NCBI GenBank assembly: GCA_004794785.1
Contig: SJOL01007411.1
Coordinates: 1,079,897 to 1,143,896 of the forward strand
Reading direction: 5' to 3'
Length of the DNA stretch: 64,000 nt
DNA from: Opisthorchis felineus
Taxonomy: Eukaryota > Platyhelminthes > Trematoda > Opisthorchiida > Opisthorchiidae
This document shows positions 36,781 to 49,003 of the stretch, piece by piece (position 1 is the stretch's first letter; each line of letters opens with the position of its first letter). Both the position numbers and the translations under genes were made by a program. The notes beneath the pieces are model-generated. The model ran no database searches. It was not told the DNA's origin and saw only the letters and a list, made by a program, of their open reading frames with translations.

Positions 36781-39700
36781 TTACAAGGCAAAATCTTCTT
36801 TTAAAAAGCCAGTGATCAGCTGTCGATTAATCTTCGTCAGCCCTACAATGGAAAATCATATATATCTCCAACAGCGTCTCCAATGAACCCCATCAAAAGC
36901 CAGTGCACTGTATATCCGGCTGGAGAACATCAAAATAAGCGATTTATTTAAAAGCATAACGCCCATGGCATCTTAGATTTCAAGTAAGTTGCCGTTTAGC
37001 CGTGAAATGAAAATCATTATAACCAGGTATGCTCGACAGAACCCAAGCAAGACCAAACCAGTGATGATCTATCGATTGGCCTTTAACAGCTTTTTAGAGA
37101 GTATGTTATATTGAGTTGAGAAGTTTTGGATTGCTTCCTATCACAGTCACGACGTTAAAAGCATTGTTAAAAATTAATCGACAGTCTGCAGAGTGAGACT
37201 GTTATCCATCGGCGTACATTTGTTAATAACTAGGAAGCCTTGGTCCCTTCACACTTCAGTGGCCTCAGTGGTTATTAAAGTAGTTTCACAAATTTTGTTT
37301 TCCAACAAACTTTTAACCACTTCTTATTAAGCGCCCTCCATGTGCTTGTAAAAATTCACATCGCTTTGAAATTGAAGGTTACTATTCAGTGAAACAATTT
37401 AACCAAAATGCAAGGGTATTAATTTTCCTGATCAAAGCAGCAATGTTTTGAGGCATAAATTATACATTAGCATCGGTAAATGCGTCCGTACAAATGTGGT
37501 CTGATGATCACGGTTTTTCATTCGCTTTCATCAGAATATTTAGATCGACATCACGTTCACATTTGCGTCAAAAGCTTTGCAAAGCGCCGATTATAAATAA
37601 TAGACAAAAATTCTTACGTTCGGGCAGATGAACTGAACATGTGTTGCGAGCAGCATACCTGGCAGCACACTGTGCGATAAAAACAAGTAAAAATGAGTTC
37701 GGGCATAAAGAAAGTTTATAATTTGCAAACTACCACAGGAGTAATTTTATTGTATTTGTTAGTACATACGTTTTGTCTGTGTGGATGCAGGACTCTCTAC
37801 TTTGGACCATCCCAAATCGCTCAGCATGTCTTCCGCGTGTCATGCAAAAAATAGCATATGAATTTCCGTGTTTAAAAACACCACTCTTATTGTATTAAAG
37901 GCATATTTTAATTCCCCGTTCCCGGCAGTGCATTCGCCTTACCTAATTCGCATACACTCTAACAGTTTTCGAACAGTGCATCTCCGACCACTGTGTGCCA
38001 GTATTCTATCCAATATCCATTGGCGCGCGCAGATGTGCAAGGATAACGGAAGCGTCTCATTTACACTGAATAGGTTGCACCTCAGGTAATTAAGCTATCA
38101 ACAGTCGTGTATTCCGCTCTATGCTAAAAGTAAAAATGTGTTAATTTTCTTTTCTTCTCATGAATGGTCGAAGATATCATGCTTGCCATTGAGACGTATT
38201 TGTCTTGTGCAACTTTCGGAACTCAAAGTGAAGATATTTCAAGTGTGTTTACGTGCATGTTTACGTAATAAGAGTTAACAGATTTTCATCACCTTCATTC
38301 AAATTCGTGTCGAGTGTTTCAATCGCTTAACACCCAGCGTTCTAGCACAAGGTTGACTGATTAAGAAAAACGAATTAAACCAGTTTAGTTTATAGACACC
38401 AAGCATAGATTGTAAAAACAGTCGGGCAATTCAGCATTCGCTTTGACCATTTTGGGGTTGTCATGTAAACGTCGTCTCCAACTCTCACCGAACTCACTTC
38501 TGACATGAACGGCAGATTGGGCGCTTTTGAATTAAAACGCTCCGTTGCAAATTTGATCATGCTACCGGTAGGCTGAAATGACTCACCATTGAATTTTTCT
38601 TTCGAATGAATTCTCTACGCAATGGACGTCTCATATTTCAGTTGAAACTATATCTGAGCTATCGAAGTATTTTTTTGGTACGACACTACATATATGGTCA
38701 GCTGGAAATTTTTTGATAACCCTAAGCTAGTTTCGCCATTTTCAATTTCCGTTGGTCTGTTTTTGTCAACTATTGATTCGGACACACTTGGAATTAGACA
38801 CTCACTTACAATTTAAGATACTGTTTAGCAGTGACTCAAATGATTCCTCCTTCTTTTTTCTTGCTTCTGGGGCTCACAACAAAAATCCATTTAAAATTTT
38901 GCTAGCCATAGTGTGGTGACCCGCCGGTTTGTTAAGCTCTCTCCAAGGTTTGGCGGCACTTCATCAGAGTACCTGAGGACGGATATCTCTCTATGGATGC
39001 TCTAAATCGATGTACTAAGAGAAAATGTTTACCGCCCACATCGCATTACAAACAGACACCGTCGAGAAGCAAAGTGTCTTGCGCAGATTTCCATCGAAGA
39101 TTAACACTTATCGGTCTGATGTTACCATCTTCCCTTACAGGATGTACTCTTTCATGAATGACTTTCATCTGAATCGGACCCGCTAGCCACCGAACACCGG
39201 TGCACTATCGGACAGCACAACCCACGGGTCCTGAAGCGGACCTACATGTGGTGTTGCACGCAAGTCCGTAGAACTGATGTAGACCCGAACGGATATGATC
39301 GGCAGGTGAACAAACAGAAGCCAGCTGCCATCCTCCTGTCAGCCTAAACATGACCGAATAACGACAAACAATTGCATCAGTTTTTTTCTAGAAATAGACT
39401 CCCCCGTGTTACCAACTGTACGTTTTAGCCCTAGTGTAATAGCGACCTTCCCTCTTCGGAATGCTGCCCAGATCTTCCTATGGGCAATATGTCAAGATGT
39501 TAATGGTTATTCTCATCATATTTACCATGTTGAAAATGGTATTGTCGAACTTGGGATGATGTAATTCAGACATCTTGCCATTGAAAATGGACTAAGTTTG
39601 CCTCAGTTCCGGCAGTTTTCTTTCAGAAAGTGGGCTGAAACGTACGCTGGTGACCTGAGAGGCCGATGCTGTGATGGCATTTGCTTTCTCATGTTGCGCA

Positions 39701-42440
39701 ATTCTACATACGCAAGGCCGTACCAAAGAGACTGAACCGACCAAAATTGGCTCAGTTGTTTTTCATCATCAGAGAGCGTCACTCTTTCGTGCTCCTGACG
39801 CCTGGGTATTAGCCTTTTATGCCTCTGTGTAAAAGGTTAGGATCCTGTTTTGGTCTAGTCGTAACCACAATAGCTTCTTGGGCATACAACCGCGAAACCA
39901 ACTCCTTAATTACGTCGGGTTTCATCTGTAACTTTTCCATTGAACTGAATCCTCAAAGCATCGTTGGGTAGTCAATCGGGTTTAACTGAATGCGGTAGCG
40001 CCCATTACTTAAAGCGTGTTTTTTTCTGCAACAAGAAAAGTTAGCCTTTCAGGCGTATAACTCTTGTACTTTCCAGGTTCTTATTCGTAGAAGTTTCGTC
40101 TTCCACGTGATGTGGGAGGGGGTGACGACCCTCGAGCGCGACAACAGGGAGTAATTTGAGTATCTCTTTGACTTTTTGGCTGGACTCAAAAGACAGTGAG
40201 ATATTGACCTGATCTAAGAGACAGGGGGACCAAGCCAGGAGAGTTTGACTCCTAGTGCTACAGCAGTTGCTTTTGAAGCAGCACTAAAATATCTGGTCTT
40301 CCAAATCTTCTGAATAATGGTCTGGTGTTCACGGTGACATTAGGATGGTCCGTGTGGGGTGTTTAAACTTCTTTTAACCTGTTATTTCGTAGCAGAGGAC
40401 AGCATTGTGGTTTCCTTAAGAATAGGATTTTGGTTGCCCAATGTAAACGCCTTACGGTACCCATGCTATTGTCGCAGCCAGCAGTACGACTTTACCCAAA
40501 GGCCGCCCGTTAATAAGAATTCCCATAGTAAGATCACTTTGTGATATTCTTTGTACTGCTAGTTGTTGGGTTTTCCGATCCCACGTAACTGGGTTTCAAC
40601 TACTGTCGTCCGCAGGATTACTAAAGCCCGATCACCAAGATGGGGTGGCAGCATCAGTTCTCCTACAGAATGGGACCAGGTAGCCCAATTCCGGAGTCAA
40701 TTTAGCCTTAGGTAATCACTGTGTTTAGCCAATGGTAGAAATGAATTTCGTTCAAATGTTAATCATTCATTGCTGAATTACTGAACTTGTTTACATTTGC
40801 GGCTAGAACGTAGCTGCCGTCTCAGCAAAAGCACGTTAAACGACTTCTTTTCCTGCCGTATTTATAAGGCAGATCACTTTCCGAAAAACTACTTTGGACA
40901 GGACAAGAAAAGAGTTGCTGTGTACGTGAGAGTGCATCAGCCTAAAAGGGAAAAGGCATAAATTATCACGAATGAATGCCCTCACAGGCCTATCTGATTT
41001 AGATGTTCACTGATCGCTCGCATATGGTTGCGACAGACTATTTTGGTTATTAGCCTTCCTTATTGACTGAATGCTTTGAAAGTGCATCAGTACTGGCAAA
41101 AGTTATTGGGACTTCTAAAGTCATATATTCTGCAGGGATAGATCTGACTGTATATTTCACACTCTGTATACTTTTATACTAGTAGCAAGACGATGACTAC
41201 TATATTTCTGTGGTATTAAGCAGTGCTTACTTGCATTTCCAGTGCTGATGAAAACTAACCGAGTTTTAAATAGGGTTTACAGTTCAGTGAAGAAACGTTG
41301 GATGAGCAAAACACACATTTTTGAAAGGTCCTTCATTTCTAATAATTTTAGTTGGGTTATTGGCATCTGGTGGCTCGTTAGTAAGCAGCTCAGCCCTCCA
41401 AATGGGTGCTTGAAATCGAACACCAGCAACGTGAATCAAATCCTGTGATTTCTCGCTTGCCGGGCAGATTCGAAACCGGATGGCCTACCACAAGTAACGA
41501 ACTTGGTGTACATGATAGTCCCATCAGTTTACAAATTCTATTATATTTTACACCGATTTTTAAAACGACTATCCTTTGCTTGTCTAGTGGCAAATCCGCT
41601 TTTGATTCGCTGCAGTCCGCGTGAGTGGCTGCTGCAAATCTCTAGCGTAACTCTCCAGGTGCTCCAGTAAACACAGGAGTTCAACTTCAAGAACTGTTCT
41701 CCTTTGCGTCTCAGCTGGTAAAACCACTGTCGGATAGGCAGGTGGAGTGATTCGACTATCTCTATCTATAGATTTCGTTCGCAATATATATTCACAGGTC
41801 TCCGCCACAGAAACAGAGCTTCCCTCTGCAAATATTTTTTTCTTCAGAGAACTTTCGGGAAATCTATAAGCGCTCTCAGAGGCGTACAAATTTTGGCTTT
41901 CAGTTGGAATCACCCTTCAGGTGGCGATGTTATACTTCTGCATTGAGCTTGCGATTGGTGTTGGCTATAAGTTATCCAGATCAATTTCTAAAAAGCAGAA
42001 AGCATGAAAAGAGTTTCAATCTGGTTCTGGATGGTAAAAAATGCCTAAATTGAAAAATACTTTGTGGGAATAAAGTTTTAAAAATCATGTGCATGATGAA
42101 ACTGGAGTTTGGATGGACTTCACCAAATATCACTGAAAACTGATTCTGCTTTCAACAAATATCCTCTCAGAAAAATCTCAGGTCAACCTGTTCACTACAC
42201 TTTACGCTATCGAACACCAATCTGATACCAAACAACAGTGATCTTCCAGTCCAAACGACTGGAAAAAAACATTCCATGGCCTTATCGATTTTCCAATCCA
42301 GGATTGGCTATCATGCATTCGGGGGACTGTATCTGCCATCATTGAGGTTCTTGTGTGTTGCAGACATCAAATATTTGTCAGTAGAAAGTGTGGCAAATAT
42401 GTATGTAAATGAGGTGAGCAGATGGGAAATGGGGTAGCGT
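36781..42440. other. Intergenic or intronic DNA, no gene recognised
   Basis: AT-rich to 38.9 kb, then patches of higher GC (39.1-40.7 kb) with no recognisable coding domain. A minus-strand frame of 109 codons (41584-41913) includes LEVELLCLLEHLESYARDLQ, and the adjacent 41390-41480 region has GTTCGAAT-like sequences on the minus strand. Together these suggest an unclassified repeat at about 41.35-41.95 kb. Confidence 0.4.
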
Positions 42441-42441
42441 C

Positions 42442-42517
42442 CGCGGTAGCTCAGTTGGTGCAGCACTCGCCCATTAACTGAGAAGTTATGGGTTTCAGTC
42501 CATGAACATCGCTTTTT
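42442..42517 (+). ncRNA. tRNA-like gene or SINE head with Pol III terminator
   Basis: An A-box-like GTAGCTCAGTTGG (about 42446-42458) and a B-box-like GGGTTTCAGTCC (about 42490-42501) have tRNA-like spacing. The T-arm folds as ATGG, a loop, CCAT. A run of five Ts at 42513-42517 would end Pol III transcription. The D- and anticodon stems pair poorly and I cannot assign an anticodon or a matched acceptor stem. A tRNA pseudogene or the head of a SINE is more likely than a functional tRNA. Confidence 0.35.
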
Positions 42518-45500
42518 AATAGTATTATATGTGATTGAACCCATATTCAAAACTCTTTAAATCCTCATCTGTCCAATACCATTCTACAGTCTTCACTAGG
42601 CTGAACAGTTATAGGTCCCACAGTAAGGTTATTCTTCTGTATTGCTACCCGATCGGAAATTTAACATTTATTTTATTGATATGAGCACAATCATTCGTAC
42701 TGTGTGGTCACTGAGACCATCTTTTGTAACTTTGTCTTTATTTAAAGGATTCTCTTATACTGGAGCTGCAACGGTTGCATACCTACCAGGCGTTGTCCAG
42801 TTCTGCCTACCTAGCATTGACCACATCCGATCCAATTTCTTCCGCCTTCGTCTTACGGGATGAGTTGTACCAGTTGGCATCGCAAGAAAAGCAGTTCAAG
42901 GCAAGTGATGTGTGACTATGCTCATTATTCGGCCTTATATAGGCATATGTATATAGGCCTTATATAGGTTGGAACTTCAGCCGAGGCTTTATGGCTGTTA
43001 TCTCAAGATGGCCTTTCATTTGCAGCCTTTGGTTGTCAGTTAGCAAGGAGAACTCACCACTTAACTTGGAATTATAGATAATCTCATCTGGAACTTCAGG
43101 TGTAGGTCTGCTTTAAATTAAAGCTAAGAAAGTAACAAAACTTGCCTAAAGAGTCTACAAATCAAGCGTTCTTATTGTCTAAACGTGGCACAGTACTCAA
43201 ACGGTTGCTGAAAACTGTTTGACTCTTTGAACAAACCTAACAGACAATTTAATCTCCATCTAATTCCACCTCTAAAAGTTAATGAGTAGGGTTAGAATGC
43301 ATGTTTCACCCGATTGGCTAAACATAGTATCCCACCCATACGATTGTATGGTATGAGAAAGCAATTCATAATTATGCACAATAAAGAAATTCCCTACTGA
43401 CTTGTTACACCTAGGTTCGCAAATATGAATCTTGGATTATGTACCAAGACATACCTCTTACAATCTCATTCATGATCCATAGCACGAAGAATGCTGAAAC
43501 AGAAGCCTGTTGCTTTCGGATGTACTTACTTGGCACTACGCAACATGGTGCGACTCACACATAACTCGTCATGTATCAAATGAACCTAAGTATTTTTATA
43601 AGTCACTGTTATAGTTGTGCTATTTTAGAGTACGTTTATTCAACAAAGTTACAAATATTCCCTGCCGTACAAACTCTAAGCAATCTTAGCTAATATGGTG
43701 AGATTTTAAACTTGAGATCTTAAACTCGTTTTCCCGCTGACCCTAAATTAGAATTAGCCTACCTTCAGCATCTTCGTTTTGGCTAGGATAAATCTTGAAA
43801 GGCGAATTCAGAACATCAGGTAGAATATACATCATTAAAGACGCGAAGCCACCGTTATCAAATCGTCTGTCCTGCGTGCGGACAGAGATTTATCTCCTGC
43901 AACAATCATAAGCGAGCCAAGTCATTCTGGTCGGTCCTTTTGATAATCTTTTGAACGGTCCAAAAGACTTCTTGCGATGCGGTGAAACAACATTCCCCCG
44001 ATAAAGTCTACTGCATTTGATCCAGCTTCAGGGAGTCTGTTTCTTGTATATGTTGAGTTTCTGGGAAAGGCCGAATTGTTGAGCAATTCTGCAAATAAAA
44101 TAACATTTTATTAAACAAACAGACTGCTAAAGTTTCGAAAAAAGGCCAAAAAAGACGTTTGTCTCTGGTCTTACATTGGATGGACAAAATTACTTAAAAT
44201 AAGGAACGTACTAAATCCTGAAATCTTTTCACGAACCGCTTAGTCGAGTATTTTGAAGCTTCAGCTGTAACTTTCAGAGCAGAGAATCTGAACCCCTAGC
44301 AAGTATGCAAGTGAAGATAGATAAAACCCTCAACTTAGTATTTGCGTGTACGCAGGGTTTTCAGATGCCAACTCAAACCTGTTTGGACCTCCGCAAAAGC
44401 CGAAAATTTCGTGAGCAGTGTATAAAATTAAATGTGAAATCCATTTTTTCAACCATCGTATGTATCAGGGCTAGCTTTGTGTAACTCTTTAATGGTGACG
44501 CTGAACTGAACTCTACTTTGCGTCGCTTGTGTCTCTTTCCGGTCAAAGTTTGAACATTTGTTGTTCGGAGGTGACCAATTGTCTTGTAACCCCGTCATGT
44601 TTTTCAGTTAGTTCCTGACCCCTATCTCAAAAACTCTCATTTGGCAACTTGCATTTGGTTTGAACTGACCGTTTGACTGCTTTCTCATTTAACGCTCGAT
44701 GACCCATCTCCAGTCTCATTATTGTTAACATTTGGCACCCAAACATTCCCCACCTTCACAGTTCGGCAAAAGCCTGGTTAAACCAGACCCGGTGACATAC
44801 CTTATAACGCATAGCGGCAGGAAACTGCTTTGTCAGTTGATCACAGAAATATAGTTCTGGTTATTATATACTACCAAAAGACTAAGCCAAACATTGTTCC
44901 TGGTCTACAAGACTTCCCAAACACACTGCAATACATCAATTCTATACTATCCTACTTCTTTTCCTGACAAGCTTATTCCATTGGCATGAACACATACCGT
45001 GAATCTTACAAGACATCAACAACAAGACATCAACTATTGACAGCGTTTAAAATGGAAAAGCTGACTCTGAGATGCAGTCATATTAGTTTATTACATTCCA
45101 ATATACTCCGAGGATACATGGTTATTTTTTAAACATGTTCGCAATTAATCACTGAAAAACATACTGCTGTGATATATTTCTACATGAAAGTGCCGAATAT
45201 GACAGATTTTATCTGACAGAGTTCTGATAGTGCATTAGAAAAACCGAAAGGCTAAATCCTTTATTCCTACCAGAATGACGTGACTCTTTCCTCCACCACT
45301 GTTGTTTGTCAGCAAAGTGCAAGAAAATCCTGGACATTCCGAGTGTAAAAACATAGCAGCCATTTTGCCTGTTGCCAATACTGCTCCGTTATCTTGGTGC
45401 TATAAATAAACAGACAAAGGAGCCTAAGATTCAACAGAACTTGCCTCCGATCCTTCTGCTAGGAGACGTTTTTATTGGGTTTGGGTTCTAATGTAACTAC

Positions 45501-45690
45501 CAATAAAATCTTCCTACTCATTCAAATGTGGCCTGTTTACGCTCGCTAATACTTCGAATACGTCGGTCATGTAAGTTGATTCCTAAGCGTACAATCGGTT
45601 AATTCATCCAAAGACGTGGTTTTTAACCGCGGATTCTTATTTAGCTCATGTGTCTTATGCGGTCTGACGATCTTTCTTTATGAATGAATA
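42518..45690. other. Intergenic or intronic DNA, no gene recognised
   Basis: AT-rich. It holds a 13-bp direct repeat (GGCCTTATATAGG at 42931-42943 and 42956-42968) and a 13-bp near-tandem duplication (ACAAGACATCAAC at 45008-45020 and 45022-45034). No coding domain is recognised. Confidence 0.45.
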
Positions 45691-46500
45691 CACACTCCGC
45701 CATGCCGTCGTAGTCAGCCTCAGCCTTATAGTCATGTGGCGGTATGAGTACCTATGTGACCCACCAAAGTATACTTGCGGTTTCATATTGGCACCCTCAG
45801 AGTTTCTCATACCAGGTTGGTTCTGACGAATACAGTGCCCTAGTCCCCTAAGTTGGGGGTTGGAACTGGCGCAGCGACCTGTTCCTTATAAAACATGTAC
45901 TACGGTAGTAGTATGCCAGCACTTACATGCTGGCTTGCGGTTGGGCTTTTGTGTCAAACACTTGGGTGAGTGTGGAAGAACCCTACTAATATCCCAATCC
46001 GCGTACATCCAGGAACATCGTAGCCAAGTATACTCTTATGTCACATGGGCCGTCACGTGCTACCATCTGCAGGGTTGCCTTATTTGTTGCATACAGCAGG
46101 GCGGGTTAGAGAAAATACACTACCGCTGACTGTTCTCATTTTATAATTCGCTGTTATGTTGATTCACTGTGGGTACATTCGCTGCAGGTCCCACCGCTAA
46201 AACTGATACTTCTATTCATCTTGCATCACGCCCACAGGCAACTTCTGCGCGTAACAGCAATAAATATCAAACAGTTGGTTTTCAAACCCCAAACCCGGAT
46301 TCCTCTGAAGGAAGCTCTTCCTGATGCGCTAGATATTGCCTGTAGTGATGTCTGTCGGAAACGAGAATCCACTACGTAGGTATTAGAGCCGCATTCACAA
46401 CCCCACTGCCCTCTTCTTGCTTCCGACTGCGCAGGTCTGGTGATGCGGAGGCCGCTGAATTCTGACAGGTTGGGATGAGTACTATGTTGAGCCATTAAGT
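45690..46500. repeat. GC-richer block, probable unclassified repeat
   Basis: A block of higher GC with long-ish frames on both strands (45860-46129 plus; 46226-46495 minus, 89 codons each). It includes a perfect short inverted motif (GCCAGCA...TGCTGGC near 45915-45935). The translations show no domain I recognise. The composition differs from the AT-rich flanks, which suggests a transposon-derived segment. Confidence 0.3.
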
Positions 46501-47159
46501 GAAAGCGTCCCTACTCGAATTCATACCTGTTGCTAGTCTCCTCTGTGCTGTTTGTTCGGTAACATTTATATAAAAAGCTTCTGTTTATTTTATCCGCTTG
46601 CGTGCTTAGCAAACTGACGTTCTGAATCAGCCAAAGATAGCTTCTATAACGCTCTAGGTGCTTGAGTACTTGTCTGCTCAATAACGGATGTTGGCGATAA
46701 CCAGAGAGAAATATCCAAAGCTGTGCTTGATGCTGGAATTTCTACCTGCCAGCCCCTTCTAACAATAGGAACCTAGGTGAGGGATTCTCTCAGGATGCTA
46801 ACCACAATCCATTTCAACGCATCATCCGACTCTAGGCAAAGTTGAGTGTCTGCAAACACCAAAAAAGCTCCGTTTATCCAGAAGACCAAAGAAATCAAAC
46901 AACATAAACTAATAGAAATTTTCGCAAGATGCCCCGCATGGTTCGTTCAACAGACAGTCGAAAGCCTCTCGCCACGATGGATCACAATGGGTCCATGCTA
47001 TATAACGAGGAAAAAAGCTTTCGGACTTTTAGACAGAACCCTTAGAACAACAAATAAGTAAAAGAGTTTTCACCAATCATATGATCGGTATCTTTCACGT
47101 TGGTCACTTGTTACTTCTCATCCAGGCGGTTGGCCTTTAACACAAGCATAAACTGTGAA
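46501..47159. other. Spacer upstream of LINE fragment
   Basis: No domain recognised. A plus frame (46846-47061) is basic and Lys/Ile/Arg-rich and may be the decayed N-terminal part of the LINE that follows. Confidence 0.3.
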
Positions 47160-47350
47160 TTCGGAATCTCTCCTAACCTCAAAAGTGTCTCGGTGTATAT
47201 TAAAATTTTACCGCTCTGCTGGCCCCGACGACCTCACACCTGCTCCGTTTAAGGACAAAAGTTAGGTCCTCGGTCACAGGCTGCCAGCCCAGCTTGCGTC
47301 TATCTGGGAGACAGCGGTCATTTCAGACAACTGAAATGATTCGTTAATAC
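47160..47350 (+). pseudogene. LINE reverse transcriptase fragment, plus-strand copy
   Basis: One frame with two stops reads RSAGPDDLTPAPFKDKS, a TAG, VLGHRLPAQLASIWETAVIS, then a TGA and NDSLILSIFF. This is the start of the polymerase domain of the same LINE type as the minus-strand copy at 29430-30620; in intact relatives it runs 'GPDDLPPALFKDGG...W..SVIVPIFKKG'. The rest of the reverse transcriptase is absent: after about 47355 the sequence changes to a different tail containing GACCGAAACGTCG. Confidence 0.6.
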
Positions 47351-47394
47351 TGTCCATCTTCTTTCCTCTGAGCTACTTGGAAACTGCTGATGAT

Positions 47395-47455
47395 CAACAT
47401 CATTTCGCCCTTGATGAAGCTTGTACGAATTGACCGAAACGTCGAACAGTAGGGC
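47395..47455 (+). other. Retroelement tail motif with hammerhead-like boxes
   Basis: TTGATGA (47413-47419) followed 18 nt later by GAAACGTC resembles the core boxes of the minimal hammerheads reported at the ends of Penelope-like elements. The first box has T in place of C-adjacent pairing (CTTGATGA), and no stable stem II can be drawn between the boxes. I record it as a retroelement 3' motif, not as a ribozyme. Confidence 0.2.
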
Positions 47456-48806
47456 TCTGCCCAAGAACGTGGTGTTCTTTCCCAAATACTACGCCAATCA
47501 CCCTTGCAGTTTTTACATGCACCCCTGCATTCCAACTTCCGGCAGGTTGTAAAAATAGACTATGTTTGTTGAGGCCAAGTACTAGTTGAAGAAGCACTGC
47601 AGTGGAAAACTGAAAGTGCGCACAGTGTGACTGTGACTATGACTCAGTTTCATGCATTATGTTACCACCCGTGTCGCCGACTATCGCAAAGAGCAAATTT
47701 CAAGGCCACATGATCTTCAGGGGAAACTAGACAACGCACAAGAGCTTTGAGATCAAACAGTTGTTCCATTCACAAGTAGGTTTGCGTTGCCCATAAATTG
47801 TCTTATGCAAAAAGGAAAAGGAAAATGAGTCTGGGTATCACTACATGTAAGAACCACGCAGAACCAAATGCTTCCTGGAGAAGGACAACAACACTCCTAG
47901 TCAGCAGTATTGAAAATAGAAACGAGACCAAAAACTCACTGGTTATTCCAAAAATGGCTACAACAGACCAGCTCAGTTTCGGTTTCTGTCACGGAAGATG
48001 AAGCGTTCGAGTTCTTTTGTTATTAGCTACCACTTTATTGAATGACGACGAGGCATTCATTCCGATATTGTCGCTCTAAATTCTTGGCACGCTAATCTGC
48101 ATATTTCATTTGACATTCTGGTGAAATTCACCTACTTGTATCACTCACTACGGATTTCTCCTCCTGCTTAAAATTTCATTGTGCGCAGTGCGCCTGCTTT
48201 TCCAGTTTCTACTTGATTCTACGACGGAGGTAGCTTTACGAGTCATAACACAATGGATTTGGCGGCCGCCTTTAGACTATTTATCCTGGTGTATGCCTGG
48301 CGTATTTAACAGTTTTGCAAGCCTTCATGCCACCTCTTTCTAGCATATCTAGAAAGGATAGTGCAGGTGTTTTACCTGGGCCTGGCCATCTGGCCAATCT
48401 AACTCTTTTATGTACTTTTACTGAACGTTTTCTGTAAACTTCGCCTCTCCGAAATAGCCAGTCAAATAATTCATGAACTCATATATTTTCAGAGCCGATC
48501 GGTTCTGTTGCCACGTAGCACCTCATCAGAATAAATCTTTTTAATCTTCAACGTACATAAGACAAGATGAATACGGCAACAAAAAATTTCAGTCTTTCTT
48601 CCTGTCGGTACATCAAGGGCTGCTGAAAATTTTCAGGTCACCCATTAGGAGGGGCACTAACCACTGTCTCTATTCAGTCACTACGGTTTAAGAAGATTGC
48701 ATATCCCCCACCTCATTTACAATATGCTCACCAAATCTGGTTCGAACAAATGAATATTTCGGTCGTTCCTATGTGGTTTGGCAGTGCACTCACGTTGAAG
48801 AACAGT
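47456..48806. other. 5' flank of the R2 element, no gene recognised
   Basis: Mixed-composition sequence with no coding domain recognised. The last bases before 48807 (GTTGAAGAACAGT) do not resemble the conserved 28S rDNA sequence found 5' of canonical R2 insertions. Confidence 0.5.
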
Positions 48807-48884
48807 GATCGGCGAGCTGAACCACCTCCTCGTGGTGCCGACTGGGGAGCCTGGATGCCAGTCTGGGTGAGCTAAGAGTTCAGC
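48807..48884 (+). ncRNA. HDV-like self-cleaving ribozyme at R2 5' end
   Basis: The segment folds as a nested double pseudoknot. P1 is TCGGC (48809-48813) with GCCGA (48837-48841), extendable by a G.U. P2 is a perfect 7-bp GCTGAAC (48816-48822) with GTTCAGC (48878-48884). P3 is CAC (48823-48825) with GTG (48832-48834), closing a CTCCTC loop. P4 is AGCCTGG/CCAGTCT (48848-48864) with one mismatch. The loop CC can pair with the GG after CTG (P1.1), and the likely catalytic cytosine is C48872 in CTAAGA. R2 elements are known to use such ribozymes to free their 5' end from the host transcript. The predicted cleavage is just before 48807. The bases between P4 and C48872 are more numerous than in compact examples. 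Confidence 0.7.
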
Positions 48885-49003
48885 AACTCCAGACAGGGTT
48901 AACCACCCTGTTTGATTTCAATGCGCTGGTCACTTTCGACAATGTACACTACGAATCATCTGGCGCCTCCGCGCAAGTTCCAACCAGTACACAAGAGAGA
49001 CTC

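Noticed and set aside
38955..38970. Minus-strand CTGATGA as a hammerhead core
   Set aside because: No GAAAC box follows at a suitable distance and no stem II can be drawn. The same applies to 48524-48534 (minus) and to the plus-strand CTGATGA at about 10025, 19122 and 41246.
46226..46495. 89-codon minus-strand frame as a gene
   Set aside because: It lies in a GC-richer repeat-like block where frames on both strands are long because stops are rarer. No domain is recognised.
48780..48806. 28S rDNA flank expected 5' of a canonical R2 insertion
   Set aside because: The flank does not contain the conserved 28S sequence, and the 3' side also lacks the conserved downstream target, so no rDNA call is made.
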